In this document: positions 9,245 through 18,827 of the stretch, in pieces
How positions within the stretch are numbered: the first letter of the stretch is position 1
How the letters are laid out: each line of letters starts with the position of its first letter
From: Methanoflorens sp963701995
Lineage (GTDB): Archaea; Halobacteriota; Bog-38; Methanoflorentales; Methanoflorentaceae
Direction of reading: 5' to 3'
Assembly (NCBI GenBank): GCA_963701995.1
Contig: OY969693.1
Location: forward strand, 1,240,001-1,304,000
DNA length: 64,000 nt
The notes under the pieces: generated by a model
Seen by the model: the letters and a program-made list of their open reading frames with translations, nothing else
Database searches by the model: none
What the model was told of the DNA's origin: nothing
Program-made: the position numbers and the translations under genes

Positions 9245-9398
9245 GCTCGCATCCTTTGCAGTTTAATCACTGCTATGTGCGGCAGTAATTACATAAGCCT
9301 TTCCAACCAAAACTAGAAATACGCTTTCGACGTGTAGGTAATGCGAATAGCGTTGGCGCGCTCTGTGCGCTTCAGTTTTTTGACGAGGAATCGTTGCA

Positions 9399-10967
9399 AT
9401 GAAGATACTTGTAAGTGACCCCTTATCGCAAGCCGGTGTCGAGCTGCTCAAAAGAGACCACCAGGTCGACGTGAGGACTGATCTTTCGCCAGAACAGTTT
9501 ATCCGCATCGTCGGCGACTACGATGCGCTTATTGTCAGAAGTGGTACACAAGTAACGAAAGACGTCATCGATGCATCAAACCTCAAGGTGATCGGACGCG
9601 CGGGCGTAGGCGTAGACAACATCGACGTTGACGCTGCGTCGGCGAAGGGCATCATCGTCATAAACGCGCCTGAGGGCAACATGATCTCCGCCGCAGAGCA
9701 CACTATAAGCATGATGATGGCGCTTTCGCGCAGCATCCCGCAGGCAAACGTTTCGGTCAGGAAGGGCGAGTGGAAACGCTCGCGGTTTCTCGGGGTCGAA
9801 GTCTTCGGCAAGACGCTCGGCGTTCTCGGCCTCGGACGCATCGGGGCCGAGGTGGCGAAGCGGATGCGCGCCCTCGGCATGAACGTCATTGCATACGATC
9901 CCTTTATTACCGTAGAGCGCGCTAAGGAGCTCCGCGTTGACCTGGCATCGCTTGATGACGTTCTCGCCAAATCGGACTTTATCACCGTTCATACGCCACT
10001 GACCAAGGAGACGCACCACTTGATCGGCGCTAAAGAGATCGCGAAAATGCGCGACGGCGTTCGTATTGTGAACGTTGCGCGCGGTGGCATCATAGACGAA
10101 GAAGCGCTGTACGAGGGCCTCAACAGCGGCAAGATCGCTGGAGCAGCGCTAGACGTCTTTGAACATGAGCCCCCCACGGGAAGTCCGCTCCTCTCGCTCG
10201 ACAACTGCATCTTGACGCCGCACCTCGGCGCCTCGACGGTCGAGGCGCAGATCAACGTGGCCGTTTCCATCGCAGAGCAAACGCTTGGCGCGCTCAAGGG
10301 CGAACCTGTCCGAAACGCGATTAACGTGTCGATACGGGCGGAGACGTTTGGGGCGGTGCGGAGCTATATGCCGCTTTCGGAGCAACTCGGCAAGTTCTGC
10401 ATTCAGCTCGTCGAGGGGCAGATTCAAGGCATTGGCGTCACGTATACCGGCGAGGTTGGCCAGTGCGACGTTCACCCGCTAACTATTGCCGCGCTTAAAG
10501 GCGTCCTTGACCACGTGCTACAGTCGCCAGTCAATTTTGTCAACGCAGAAATATTTGCAAAGAAGCGGGGCATTCGGATTACCGAGACGAAGACGGAAAA
10601 GCTCGAAGACTTTCAGAGTCTTATAACGGTCAAAATAAGCAGCGACAAAGGGGACTGGTCGGTGTCGGGAACTCTCTTCTTGGGGGATCAACCGAGGATA
10701 GTCAAGATCGGCAATTATCACGTCGACGCAGAGACGCAAGGATGCATGCTGATTACGTCCCACATCGACAAGCCTGGCGTCATCGGCAAGGTCGGTACGC
10801 TACTCGGTAGTAACAACATCAACATCGCCGGCATGAACGTCGGTCGCGACAAGGTTAGGGGCGGAGCGGTGATGGTGCTCGCGTTGGACGATCCTATTCA
10901 AGACGCGGTCTTGGCGGAAATCCGAGAGATCGACGGGATTTCGGTGGCGACAGCTGTCGTGCTTTGA
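9399..10967 (+). CDS. serA: D-3-phosphoglycerate dehydrogenase
   Basis: A 522-aa long-type PGDH that oxidises 3-phosphoglycerate for serine synthesis. The Rossmann motif is GLGRIGAEVAKR. The catalytic residues are Arg in NVARGGI (about 228), Glu in FEHEPP (about 257) and His in TPHLGAS (about 275). After the allosteric substrate-binding insert, a C-terminal ACT domain (about 445-522, SHIDKPGVIGKVGTLLG) suggests serine feedback control. It is divergent from ppsA and has no obvious operon partner. Confidence 0.97.
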   Translation: MKILVSDPLSQAGVELLKRDHQVDVRTDLSPEQFIRIVGDYDALIVRSGTQVTKDVIDASNLKVIGRAGVGVDNIDVDAASAKGIIVINAPEGNMISAAEHTISMMMALSRSIPQANVSVRKGEWKRSRFLGVEVFGKTLGVLGLGRIGAEVAKRMRALGMNVIAYDPFITVERAKELRVDLASLDDVLAKSDFITVHTPLTKETHHLIGAKEIAKMRDGVRIVNVARGGIIDEEALYEGLNSGKIAGAALDVFEHEPPTGSPLLSLDNCILTPHLGASTVEAQINVAVSIAEQTLGALKGEPVRNAINVSIRAETFGAVRSYMPLSEQLGKFCIQLVEGQIQGIGVTYTGEVGQCDVHPLTIAALKGVLDHVLQSPVNFVNAEIFAKKRGIRITETKTEKLEDFQSLITVKISSDKGDWSVSGTLFLGDQPRIVKIGNYHVDAETQGCMLITSHIDKPGVIGKVGTLLGSNNINIAGMNVGRDKVRGGAVMVLALDDPIQDAVLAEIREIDGISVATAVVL

Positions 10968-11023
10968 CGCCGCAAGTTCTCCGAGTCTGTGGCAGCGACT
11001 AAGGGGGCTTCGCCCAGTGCTTG

Positions 11024-11482
11024 CTAGCGCTTTTTCTTCTTGCCGCTCTTCTTGCGGGCCTTGCTCTGGGCTTTTCGCCTCACTGATGGTTGCGCCGCCG
11101 GATGTTGGGTTGATTTTTCGACGACGTCAACGAATGGCTCGCGTTTCTCGCCTTCTTCGAAGAGAGGTCGCCTGGACCGGGCTTTTCGCTTTTTCTCCTC
11201 GCCGGTGAGCTCTTCCAGCGCTTCGATCGGTGCGGGAACGGCGCGCTTGACTGTCGCTTTTCTATCTTTGGGGCCTGTGCGCTTTCGCGTTACTGGCTCT
11301 TCGCGCGGGACGAACAGCCACAGTGTGACAACTAGAACGGTAAAAATAATGAGAATGACGATTGCGGTCGGATCGACACCGTTCAAGACGGGCAGAAAGA
11401 ACAGGGCGACGATGATTGCCAAAGGGATTCCGGCGAAGATTCCAACGTACAACAGAGGCGGCATCAACTTTTGCGTTTTCAT
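11024..11482 (-). CDS. small membrane protein with Lys/Arg-rich tail
   Basis: An unrecognised protein of about 152 aa, starting at ATG 11482 (MKTQKLMPPLLY). Two closely spaced hydrophobic segments lie near residues 6-28 and 37-57. The long C-terminal tail is very basic (many K and R, ending KKSGKKKKR). The topology suggests a membrane anchor with a cytoplasmic tail able to bind nucleic acid or acidic phospholipid, which is inference. An upstream in-frame extension to 11521 is possible but lacks hydrophobic or conserved character. Confidence 0.65.
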   Translation of the reverse strand: MKTQKLMPPLLYVGIFAGIPLAIIVALFFLPVLNGVDPTAIVILIIFTVLVVTLWLFVPREEPVTRKRTGPKDRKATVKRAVPAPIEALEELTGEEKKRKARSRRPLFEEGEKREPFVDVVEKSTQHPAAQPSVRRKAQSKARKKSGKKKKR

Positions 11483-11635
11483 TCCTGTCACACAAGTTCC
11501 ATCAGCCGCGCCTTGGCGCACAGCGCGCTGCTACTAGCTGTGCCGGATGTTCTACTAATCTCTTTTGATTGCTGTGAGCGCCCCAGAGAAGTGAGCGGCG
11601 TGAACATCAATCTGTTGCGTTCCTTAAGCCGAAGC

Positions 11636-13489
11636 TCACGCGCTTCGCATCATAATCCGCGCGCCGCGGTCAAGCGCGTCTAAGATGCGATTAGCGATGT
11701 TGGTCCCCTTTGTCACCTTAATCTCACCGCTTCGCCCGATGGTAGCGGTGAAAAGATACTCATCATCGATCAACACGTCCACGATGTCGCCGGGCCGGGC
11801 ATCTGACGTCACAATCACGTGGCGGTCGGTGAGCTCAACTTCGGCACTTGCCGTAGCTTTTTGGGGGGGCGCCTTTTCGCGATCTTTGACCTTTCTTCGT
11901 GGCTCTTCAGTCGTCTGGAGAACGTCAATATCAATCCCAAGGACGTCTTCAACTTTTTCGATATTCTTGCCACCCTTGCCGATCACGTGGGATATGTCTT
12001 TGTCGCTCACGTAGACGTTGGCACGAGTGTCCGAGAGAATCTCGACCCTGACCGGCTCTTTGGCGTACTTATCGATCTCCTTCTCAATCTCTCGAGCGGC
12101 GAATTTCCACGTTGGTTTTGCTTTGCCTCGTTCCCGCGGGCCTACCGCCATAACAACGACCTGCCTGCTGAAGAGGTAAATCTCGTGCTCGACCTTGTTC
12201 GTCTCAAAGTTCCTGACCTCGATGACCGGCCGTGCAAGATCTGCCTCCGTCATTCCCGATGGCACTTTTACGGCAAAATGGACGTCATATACTGATTCAA
12301 TCTCACCTTTCTTGAGGAATATGATCGTGTCAACAACCTGAGGAATAATACCAAACTCGACGCGGCCGATCAAGCGCTGAAGCGCGTCGATCCCGCGCGT
12401 CGTATGTACGACGCCTACCATACCCACGCCTGCGAGGCGCATGTCGGCGAACGTCCTGAAGTCGCTGGTCTTACGGAGCTCGTCATAGATCGTATAATCT
12501 GGTCTCACAAGCAGCAGAATGTCGGCTGTCTTGGCCATGTCGCCTTCGAGCGCGGAGTACTGCGTGATGCTGTCCGGAACCTGCAAATCGCGCGGACTTT
12601 CCATCGTCTTGACGATAAACTCTTGACCGGCAAGAAATTCCGCAACGCTTTGCGCTAACGTCGATTTACCCGATCCCGGAGGGCCTGCGATCATTATTCC
12701 TCTGGTCGATTCGCTCAGCCGACTCTTTAGCTCGTCGGCGAATTTGTAGTCGTTGAGCTTAACCGTCGCTATCGGGCGGACCGCGGTTATTTCGATGCCG
12801 TCAGAAAACGGGGGTCGAGCAATGGCGATTCGTATCATGCCAAGCTGAACAATCGTAGCGCCACGGCGTTCCAGTTCAATAAAACCGTCAGAGCGTGACT
12901 TAGCTTGTTCAATGACGTCTGTAGCAATAGCGCGAATCTCCTTCTCACTCATCCGCGTCTTTCTTATAGTGACTAATCGGAGGTCGCTTATCGAACCTCG
13001 TTTTGCTCGTGGTGGCACGCCCTCTTTCAAAAACACCGACATAGTGTCACGCGTGAAGAACCGCTGCAGCAACAGCGGTCGTTCTGCTTCTTTTTCAGGG
13101 TAGAGATACGTGACGTCTAAGCCTTTGGCGCGCGCGACCTCGCTTTGGACAATATCACTCGTTATGAACGTTGCTCCATTCTCGGAGGCGACGGCTCGTA
13201 TCATCGCGTCAATCTCCCCGACTGAGGCAAGCTTGATCTCATCAGCAGTGGGTCGCCTTCCGACATAGAGCAAGTCGACTTGACCCGAGCGTTGTCGCTC
13301 GGCAAGCGCCTTGAGCTCGTTTAGTCCTTTGAAGCCAATCTCGCGTCCTTGATTCGCCTGGGCTTCGAGCTCGGAGATTACCGCTTCGGGGATAATGATG
13401 GTAGCTCCGCGCAGTTCACCGTCGTCGATGAGCCTCGTGATCCTACCATCGATCAACACGCTCGTGTCGGGAACGTATTTGACTGTCAT
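11636..13489 (-). CDS. PIN domain-ATPase-KH domain protein (PilT-like)
   Basis: A 617-aa archaeal protein with three modules: an N-terminal PIN nuclease domain (YVPDTSVLIDGRI, SELEAQA), a VirB11/PilT-type ATPase (Walker A GPPGSGKST near residue 270, then DLQVPDSITQYS) and a KH RNA-binding domain (DISHVIGKGGKNIEKVE, near 500-530). A small beta-rich C-terminal tail follows. This architecture is conserved in archaea and presumed to act in RNA processing or ribosome-associated quality control. The biochemical role is not settled. It appears monocistronic. Confidence 0.92.
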   Translation of the reverse strand: MTVKYVPDTSVLIDGRITRLIDDGELRGATIIIPEAVISELEAQANQGREIGFKGLNELKALAERQRSGQVDLLYVGRRPTADEIKLASVGEIDAMIRAVASENGATFITSDIVQSEVARAKGLDVTYLYPEKEAERPLLLQRFFTRDTMSVFLKEGVPPRAKRGSISDLRLVTIRKTRMSEKEIRAIATDVIEQAKSRSDGFIELERRGATIVQLGMIRIAIARPPFSDGIEITAVRPIATVKLNDYKFADELKSRLSESTRGIMIAGPPGSGKSTLAQSVAEFLAGQEFIVKTMESPRDLQVPDSITQYSALEGDMAKTADILLLVRPDYTIYDELRKTSDFRTFADMRLAGVGMVGVVHTTRGIDALQRLIGRVEFGIIPQVVDTIIFLKKGEIESVYDVHFAVKVPSGMTEADLARPVIEVRNFETNKVEHEIYLFSRQVVVMAVGPRERGKAKPTWKFAAREIEKEIDKYAKEPVRVEILSDTRANVYVSDKDISHVIGKGGKNIEKVEDVLGIDIDVLQTTEEPRRKVKDREKAPPQKATASAEVELTDRHVIVTSDARPGDIVDVLIDDEYLFTATIGRSGEIKVTKGTNIANRILDALDRGARIMMRSA

Positions 13490-13595
13490 TTCATCACGTT
13501 TGTACGGTAGTAGTAAGGTCCGTCTTATTAATTCTGCGCTCCTGAAGCCGCGCTGGCTGCAGACAGCTCACCCTTAAGGACGGGCAAGGAGGGAT

Positions 13596-14090
13596 CTACG
13601 CGTTCTTAAGGGCCACGATTTCGTCTACGCCTTCAAGTTTCCATATCAGGCTTCGGTTCTCGTTCACGATAGCGTCGAGAGGCTCAGCGGGGGAATGGCC
13701 GAGGGCAGCGACGACGTTGCTCGAGAGTCCTCTTGTCGTTATCATGTTAACGAACTTTTGTCGCACACGCCGACCGTCTGTGCGATCGGTGACTTCGGCA
13801 AGCCGGCCTAGTAGAGTGACGAAGGTAAAGGAAGACATGTCTTTGCTGAACCGTTCGATCTCGACCGCGACGTTTGGATTCTGGCTGAAATACTGGATCT
13901 TTTTTCCGTACCGAGTCGAGAGAAAATAGAGGTGATGCCCGTCGAAAACATAGAGAAACGGTGCAACATAAGGATGCATGTCGCCCTTAAAGGCGATCCT
14001 ACTCACGTAGTTCTCACTGATTAGCCGGTCATACTCTTGTTTTTCCATATGAGGGATCTTCAGAAGGTCCATTTTTATCACTAGTCTCAT
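13596..14090 (-). CDS. pyridoxamine 5'-phosphate oxidase-like FMN-binding protein
   Basis: A 164-aa split-barrel protein. YDRLISENYVSRIAF, HPYVAPFLYVFDGHHLYFLST and GKKIQYFSQNPNVAVEI are typical of the Nim/PNPOx-like branch of flavin-binding proteins. ATG 14090 is preceded by a GGAGCTC ribosome-binding stretch, which favours that start. Substrate is unknown, and the family includes F420- or FMN-dependent reductases. A second family member lies at 39923-40414. Confidence 0.85.
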   Translation of the reverse strand: MRLVIKMDLLKIPHMEKQEYDRLISENYVSRIAFKGDMHPYVAPFLYVFDGHHLYFLSTRYGKKIQYFSQNPNVAVEIERFSKDMSSFTFVTLLGRLAEVTDRTDGRRVRQKFVNMITTRGLSSNVVAALGHSPAEPLDAIVNENRSLIWKLEGVDEIVALKNA

Positions 14091-14254
14091 CTAAGAGCTC
14101 CTGCTTTATTACGGTTATTTTGATGAAAATCGGGGCAGTCAGTTTTGAGCAAAACGCCTGACCAAGCTTTCGCTCGCGTCACGCCAGCGTGGCCACCAGA
14201 TCTGCGGATGCCGGCGAACGGTACAGTCGGAAGCAGCAGGCCACTGAAATGCAC

Positions 14255-15025
14255 TGCGTCCTCGCTCAACCGCAGCTCGCTGTACGGTTCATGACCGCCA
14301 AGAGCGCCCGCGCGATTCGGCGCGCTGTTCAGATCGGTGTGATCTTCATCTTCCTGACGACCTACGTCGCTTTCACTGTAGGCGCGCTCTCCAACGTCAT
14401 CTTCAAGAACAACGGGATCCCCATACCGACGAACGTGGATTTGGTTATGCCTACTCTAATTAACTCTGTGTTCCCGGCGTGGTTCGTCTATCTCTTCCTG
14501 TTTGCGGTGCTTTCAGCTTCCATGTCGACGGCTAGTTCCCTGTTCCACGTTAGTGGCGCCGCGGTTGGACGTGATCTTTATGACAAAGCAATCAAGAAAG
14601 GCCTCGGCGGCGCAGCTTCTGCAACGGTCACCAAGGTTGCCACGTTTGTAGTTATTGTGCTCACGCTGCTTCTTGCTTTGTTCCCGCCTGACGCCGTTGC
14701 GTTTCTTGCCACTTTTTCGTTCGGTGCGTTAGGTGCGACATTCCTTGCTCCGTTTGCCGCAACGCTCTACTGGGAGCGGGCGACGACGGCAGGCATCATC
14801 GCCAGCATGGTTGGGGGGCTTGCCGCAACGCTGTTATGGTATATGTTGGTTTACCAAAAAACGGCCCCTCAGATAACCGGAATCAACGTAGCGCCCCCTC
14901 TAGGCCTGCTTGACCCGCTTTTCATCGGGATCCCCGTTTCCTTTGCGTTGATTATCATCGTCAGCCTGATCACAAAGAGACCGCCTGAAGAGCATATCAC
15001 GAAAGCGTTCACGGGAATATCGTAA
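14255..15025 (+). pseudogene. sodium:solute symporter, N-terminally deleted
   Basis: The frame encodes the last roughly 255 residues of an SSS-family transporter. Recognisable homology starts near LAQPQLAVRFMTAKSARAIRRA, then gives about seven hydrophobic segments, including LFLFAVLSASMSTASSLFHVSG, the conserved SSS sodium-site region. A complete SSS protein has about 13 helices and 450-550 residues, so the N-terminal half is missing. Upstream DNA (14100-14255) shows no transporter sequence. It is a deletion remnant, since no start precedes the homologous part in a sensible context. Confidence 0.8.
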
Positions 15026-15129
15026 GCAATCGCCGGTCAGCTGTCGATTCAGGCAGAGGGTAAGCCGGCCATTAGACCACGATTGCTGCACATAGCTTGG
15101 TAGGCGAGGCTTTGCCGCGTTAAGCATTG

Positions 15130-16449
15130 CTACGACCGGGAAAAAGCGTTGGCGTTGGCGACAAACAAGTCAAACTCGTGCGGCATCGAGTAAACGTGCG
15201 TGTGGAGATATGACGCCACAACGTTGCTCTCCACGATGCCATCGTGTCCGTTGATTCCATCACCTTTCGTTACGCGATACGCGAATCGCGCGTCGCGATC
15301 TACTGATGCGGTCGAGTAGTGATATTCGTGGCCGCGCAGCGTGTCGCCGCTGCGCGCGATCGCACAATCTCGGACGGCTTCCACTTCCGCGTGTCCGAGT
15401 GCCTGTCTTTTCTGGGTCATTTGGACATCCACAGGGAGAATATTGGTGAGTGAAACTCTCTTGTGCTCAACGGTAGACAGCGACCGCGACAGGTACATAA
15501 GCCCCCCGCATTCGCCGTATATCGGCATGCCATCGTCTGCAGCTGTCCTTACATCCTCCAGAAGGGGCCGATTTGCGCTCAGCTGCGCAGCGTGAAGCTC
15601 GGGGTAGCCGCCGCCGAAGTACAGTCCGTCTACATCAGGCAGCGCGTCGCGAATCGGAGAGAAATAGACGACGCGGGCGTGCTTTTGTATCGATTCTATG
15701 TTTGAGCGATAATAGAAGCAGAATGCGGCATCCATCGCGATTCCGATCACCGCATCGCGCGTTCTCTGTAGTTCCGGCGGTCTGCCGAGTGTGAGCTGCG
15801 CAGCTGCGCGTTGGATGAACTCGATATCGAGCGACTGATAAATCGCCTTCAAGGCAAAAGCACTCAACGACGTTTCTGCTCCCATGTACAAGCCTAGGTG
15901 GCGCGATGGAATTCGAGAAGCGTCCCGTTCAATGGTCCCTATCAGCGGGACGTTTATCGCCTTCAACGACCGGCGAATGCTTTCTGCGTGCTTTTCACTC
16001 CCGACGCGGTTCGCAATGACGCCGGCGATCCTCAGTTTGAACGGGGTGAACGACGCGTACTTGATAAATCCCAAGGCCTGCGCCGCGACGCTTTCAGATG
16101 AGGTGCTCGCGTCGACCACGAGAAGAATAGGGATCTTGAGGAGATCTGCGATCTTAGCACAGCTTGATATCCCATCATAAAGGCCCATTGCGCCCTCTAT
16201 TACTGCATAGTCGGCGTCGCCTTTTGCAAGCTCTCGCTTGACGCCTTCGTCTCCCATCATAAAGGAATCAAGGTTGTAACAGGGCGCGTCTGTCACCTTC
16301 TCGAGGTGACTGGGATCGATGAAATCCGGACCGACCTTGAAGGATTGGACGCTGTATCCTGATTCTTTTAGTGCTTTGAGAACGGCCAGCGTGATCGTGG
16401 TCTTGCCTATCCCGCTCTGAGTCCCGGCGACGAGAAGGCCTTTCATCAT
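15130..16449 (-). CDS. cfbB: Ni-sirohydrochlorin a,c-diamide synthase (CobB/CbiA family)
   Basis: A 439-aa ATP-dependent amidotransferase. The N-terminal synthetase domain has P-loop GTQSGIGKTT (residues 9-18). The C-terminal class I glutamine amidotransferase-like domain has nucleophile Cys in YGECGGLMYLS (near 310) and His near the end in ASYLHTHV. In methane-metabolising archaea this family amidates Ni-sirohydrochlorin in coenzyme F430 synthesis. Cobyrinate a,c-diamide synthase CbiA is the alternative and cannot be excluded, because no other cfb or cbi gene is adjacent. Confidence 0.88.
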   Translation of the reverse strand: MMKGLLVAGTQSGIGKTTITLAVLKALKESGYSVQSFKVGPDFIDPSHLEKVTDAPCYNLDSFMMGDEGVKRELAKGDADYAVIEGAMGLYDGISSCAKIADLLKIPILLVVDASTSSESVAAQALGFIKYASFTPFKLRIAGVIANRVGSEKHAESIRRSLKAINVPLIGTIERDASRIPSRHLGLYMGAETSLSAFALKAIYQSLDIEFIQRAAAQLTLGRPPELQRTRDAVIGIAMDAAFCFYYRSNIESIQKHARVVYFSPIRDALPDVDGLYFGGGYPELHAAQLSANRPLLEDVRTAADDGMPIYGECGGLMYLSRSLSTVEHKRVSLTNILPVDVQMTQKRQALGHAEVEAVRDCAIARSGDTLRGHEYHYSTASVDRDARFAYRVTKGDGINGHDGIVESNVVASYLHTHVYSMPHEFDLFVANANAFSRS

Positions 16450-16945
16450 CCGTCAATGCAGGATACGTGTTGATAAATGTGCCTCACCCATCGTGCAGTC
16501 CACAAACATGCGACAGAACTAGCGGGCACAGAAGCAAAAAACAGAGGCAGGTCATCACTTAGGGAGACCCACACCGTCAACCCGACGCTATGTCAGAAAA
16601 AAAGTGGTGACGCATTGGCCTAACAGTAGGACTTCAACGAGGAGCTCTATAGTTTCAGGCGTTAGCTTGCTTGGCCCAGTGTGCGCAACGGCATTGCAGC
16701 CTATAACCTGTATGGTCAAGCTGATACTTTCACACGTTACAGCGATATTATCTCAATGCGGCTAGTGTGCAGGGGCCTAAAAATAACGGTTAGTGCTGCG
16801 TGCTTATCTAGTTCCCATAAACATTTTGTTCAATCTCACGCACGCGCCAACAAATTCGATTCAAGAACTCCTAAATTCAAAGTTTTCCACTCAATATAGG
16901 TAAAAATAAGTATAAAGATCAAACTAAAGAACGATAGGAGGTGAA
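16450..16945. other. gene-free region upstream of small membrane peptide
   Basis: About 500 bases with no convincing coding frame. The last 80 bases are AT-rich, with TATA-like stretches (TCAATATAGG near 16891 and AAGTATAAAG near 16908), a plausible promoter for the 52-aa gene that follows. Confidence 0.45.
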
Positions 16946-17104
16946 ATGATGGAGACAACACAAATAAGTGCGGGTGGGATGATAGGACTTGCTATTATAC
17001 TCGCAATCGTTTTAGCGCTATTTCCAGTTTTCGTACTTTGGATAGCTTGGTTCGCAGTTATCATATTGTTCTTAGGTGGAATTGCTGCCTTGTTCACAAG
17101 ATAA
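16946..17104 (+). CDS. 52-aa hydrophobic membrane peptide
   Basis: ATG 16946 to TAA 17102-17104. A strong AGGAGGTGA ribosome-binding site lies immediately upstream, which is unusual enough here to support real translation. The peptide begins MMETTQISAGGMIGL and then is almost wholly hydrophobic, with two segments (about 13-32 and 33-49) separated by little more than a Trp, ending FTR. I do not recognise a family. A T-rich stretch at 17138-17147 could end its transcript. Confidence 0.6.
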   Translation: MMETTQISAGGMIGLAIILAIVLALFPVFVLWIAWFAVIILFLGGIAALFTR

Positions 17105-17254
17105 TTCAGTTATAACCTTGAATACATAACTCTTAACTTTTTTTTCCTCGGGCATAGGTTTCAATAGCCGGCTAAATTAATAACTTTAAGCTTTGGTTTT
17201 GCCTTCTGCGTTGTTAATAATTCTATCCTAACTCCACCGAATCCAGCCATGCGC

Positions 17255-17395
17255 CTATTCGCTTTCCTTTTCAAAAAAAGATTTATCGACGCCGCACGCC
17301 GGACACACCCAGTCGTCGGGAAGTTCATCAAACAGAACGCCCTCAACGTCTTCATCGTACACCCATTCACAAATACCGCAAATCCATTTTGCCAA
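17255..17395 (-). CDS. short rubredoxin
   Basis: A 46-aa frame from TTG 17395 to TAG 17255-17257. It contains both rubredoxin knuckles, WICGICEWVYDEDVEG and DDWVCPACGVDKSFF, giving four Cys ligands for one iron. The loop between VYD and the second knuckle is several residues shorter than in classical rubredoxins of 52-54 aa. The start must be the TTG or later, because an in-frame TAG precedes it directly. It lies 6 bases after the 43-aa gene at 17402-17533, so they are probably co-translated. It is a likely electron carrier for rubrerythrin-type peroxidases. Confidence 0.75.
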   Translation of the reverse strand: MAKWICGICEWVYDEDVEGVLFDELPDDWVCPACGVDKSFFEKESE

Positions 17396-17401
17396 CTAGT
17401 A

Positions 17402-17533
17402 TCACCGTAACCTTGTTTTGTGGTTCGGAACGTAAATAATTTCTCCAGCTGTCGTTTGCCCAACGGCGACGTCAGAATGCGCCTTCGTCACCAGGGCACC
17501 TTCTGCTGCAATTTTAGAAGCGCGCCCTAACAT
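17402..17533 (-). CDS. 43-aa conserved-looking small protein upstream of rubredoxin
   Basis: ATG 17533 to TGA 17402-17404, with GGAG just upstream. The peptide contains EGALVTKAHSDVAVGQTT and EIIYVPNHKTRLR. It is hydrophilic, with no Cys and no membrane segment. I do not recognise the family, but the composition looks protein-like rather than random. It directly precedes the rubredoxin frame, suggesting a two-gene operon. Confidence 0.5.
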   Translation of the reverse strand: MLGRASKIAAEGALVTKAHSDVAVGQTTAGEIIYVPNHKTRLR

Positions 17534-17603
17534 TCTCCGTCAACTAAATTGCCGCTTGTCACGACGTTGGGCATGCCCTGAAAAGGCGGAGGCGTGACCT
17601 CCT

Positions 17604-18113
17604 TTGCGAACGCTTATCTCGTTTGACCGTGTACGCTCGCCCGTGCCAATCCGTGTCTCGTCTGCGATCGAAATAAGCGCCACATCACAGCTCGTTTGGG
17701 AAGTGTTCACTGACATACATCGCTGGAGCGACTGGAATCCTCTGATCATCGAGGTGACCAGTATCTCGGGAGGCACCATATGGGCGCCTGGAGGCGCCTT
17801 CGTTATGCGATACAAAACTGATTTCACGCCGATACAGGCGACTACTCGCTCGTTCGTGCAGCAGGTCCTGCCAGGAAGGAGGATCGTCTTGAGCGGTGAT
17901 GTGCTCGGCTCGAGAGGGACCATAACGTATGACTTTACCTCATATGGTCCCAAGACTGTCGTTTCTGCCACCGAAGTGTTTGCTGAGACTGATTCCGATT
18001 ATCGTAACTATGTGATCAGCAACACTGCGCAGCGACTTTTGACGGTGTTGCTGCGCGGATTGAAAAACCACATCGAGAACATGGGGCACAAAGCCCGCAG
18101 GGCGCACGCCTGA
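17604..18113 (+). CDS. SRPBCC (START-like) family protein
   Basis: Up to 169 aa. IRVSSAIEISATSQLVWEVFTDIHRWSDWNPLI is the classic first strand and helix of SRPBCC/polyketide-cyclase-like lipid- or ligand-binding folds. The rest continues with antiparallel strands and a C-terminal amphipathic helix. The listed start is TTG 17604. A GTG at 17643 immediately before the conserved block is equally likely. The ligand is unknown. It runs divergently from the small redox pair at 17255-17533. Confidence 0.8.
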   Translation: MRTLISFDRVRSPVPIRVSSAIEISATSQLVWEVFTDIHRWSDWNPLIIEVTSISGGTIWAPGGAFVMRYKTDFTPIQATTRSFVQQVLPGRRIVLSGDVLGSRGTITYDFTSYGPKTVVSATEVFAETDSDYRNYVISNTAQRLLTVLLRGLKNHIENMGHKARRAHA

Positions 18114-18302
18114 CCCGTTCATTCAATTTGCCGATCTCTTCAGGATGACTTTGCAGGGGGACAGAAGAGCCTTTTTCACAAGAACGGATCTCGGACGAGA
18201 CCTCCGGTTTGCCTTGCCACGAAGACCGCGAAGAACAGATCGGCAGAACATTTGCTATTTGTAGGCGGCGTCGTCTGTCACAATGGCGTGAGTTGGGAAT
18301 CA

Positions 18303-18644
18303 TCAGACAAGAAACTTAGCTGCAGACGCCGTGGCAGCCTTGGTCTTACGCTTGTTGGTGTACCTCTTGTCCTCGGCCACGATTCGCGCTAATTCTTCCT
18401 CGTCGCGGGGAAGCTTCAAAACAAAAGACCCGTGGCACGGCTTCACGTACGTGAGCATGATGTAGGTAGGACCCACGCCGACGGGCACGGGTGGAACGCC
18501 GATTAACCGTCGGTCAAAGACCTTGAATCCAGGTCCGACGTAATACACCTTAGCGGCGTGTTCGGTGATGTAGCGCAACGTGTCTTTGAACGTGGCATTT
18601 TTGAGCAAAATCTCATAATCCATTTGTTCGATACAGCCAGCCAC
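18303..18644 (-). CDS. DUF1894-like methanogen protein
   Basis: A protein of about 113 aa. The conserved core is GCIEQMDYEILLKNATFKD, ITEHAAKVYYVGPGFKVFD and LIGVPPVPVG, matching my recollection of DUF1894, a family of unknown function restricted to methanogens and relatives. GTG 18644 is chosen because GAGGGAAG sits just upstream. The frame stays open to 18743 without conserved sequence. The C-terminal 20 residues are basic and low in complexity. Confidence 0.7.
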   Translation of the reverse strand: MAGCIEQMDYEILLKNATFKDTLRYITEHAAKVYYVGPGFKVFDRRLIGVPPVPVGVGPTYIMLTYVKPCHGSFVLKLPRDEEELARIVAEDKRYTNKRKTKAATASAAKFLV

Positions 18645-18827
18645 TTTTCTTCCCTCAAAAATGCGCTTTGAATTGACGGCGACCGAGCTTGCGATCGCGT
18701 GCCTGCAAGGGATTTCTTGTAAGTTGGACGCCGTTGTGATCAAGTAACACTCGAATCTCTGACTTCTTCTGAGTGCTGGCGATCCGCACTCGGCCTCCGA
18801 GCATCCACGAGCAGCTTGTGGGAGCGC

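Noticed and set aside
17161..17463. 100-codon minus frame overlapping the rubredoxin
   Set aside because: It has no motif, whereas the overlapping frames 17255-17395 and 17402-17533 have rubredoxin knuckles and protein-like composition.
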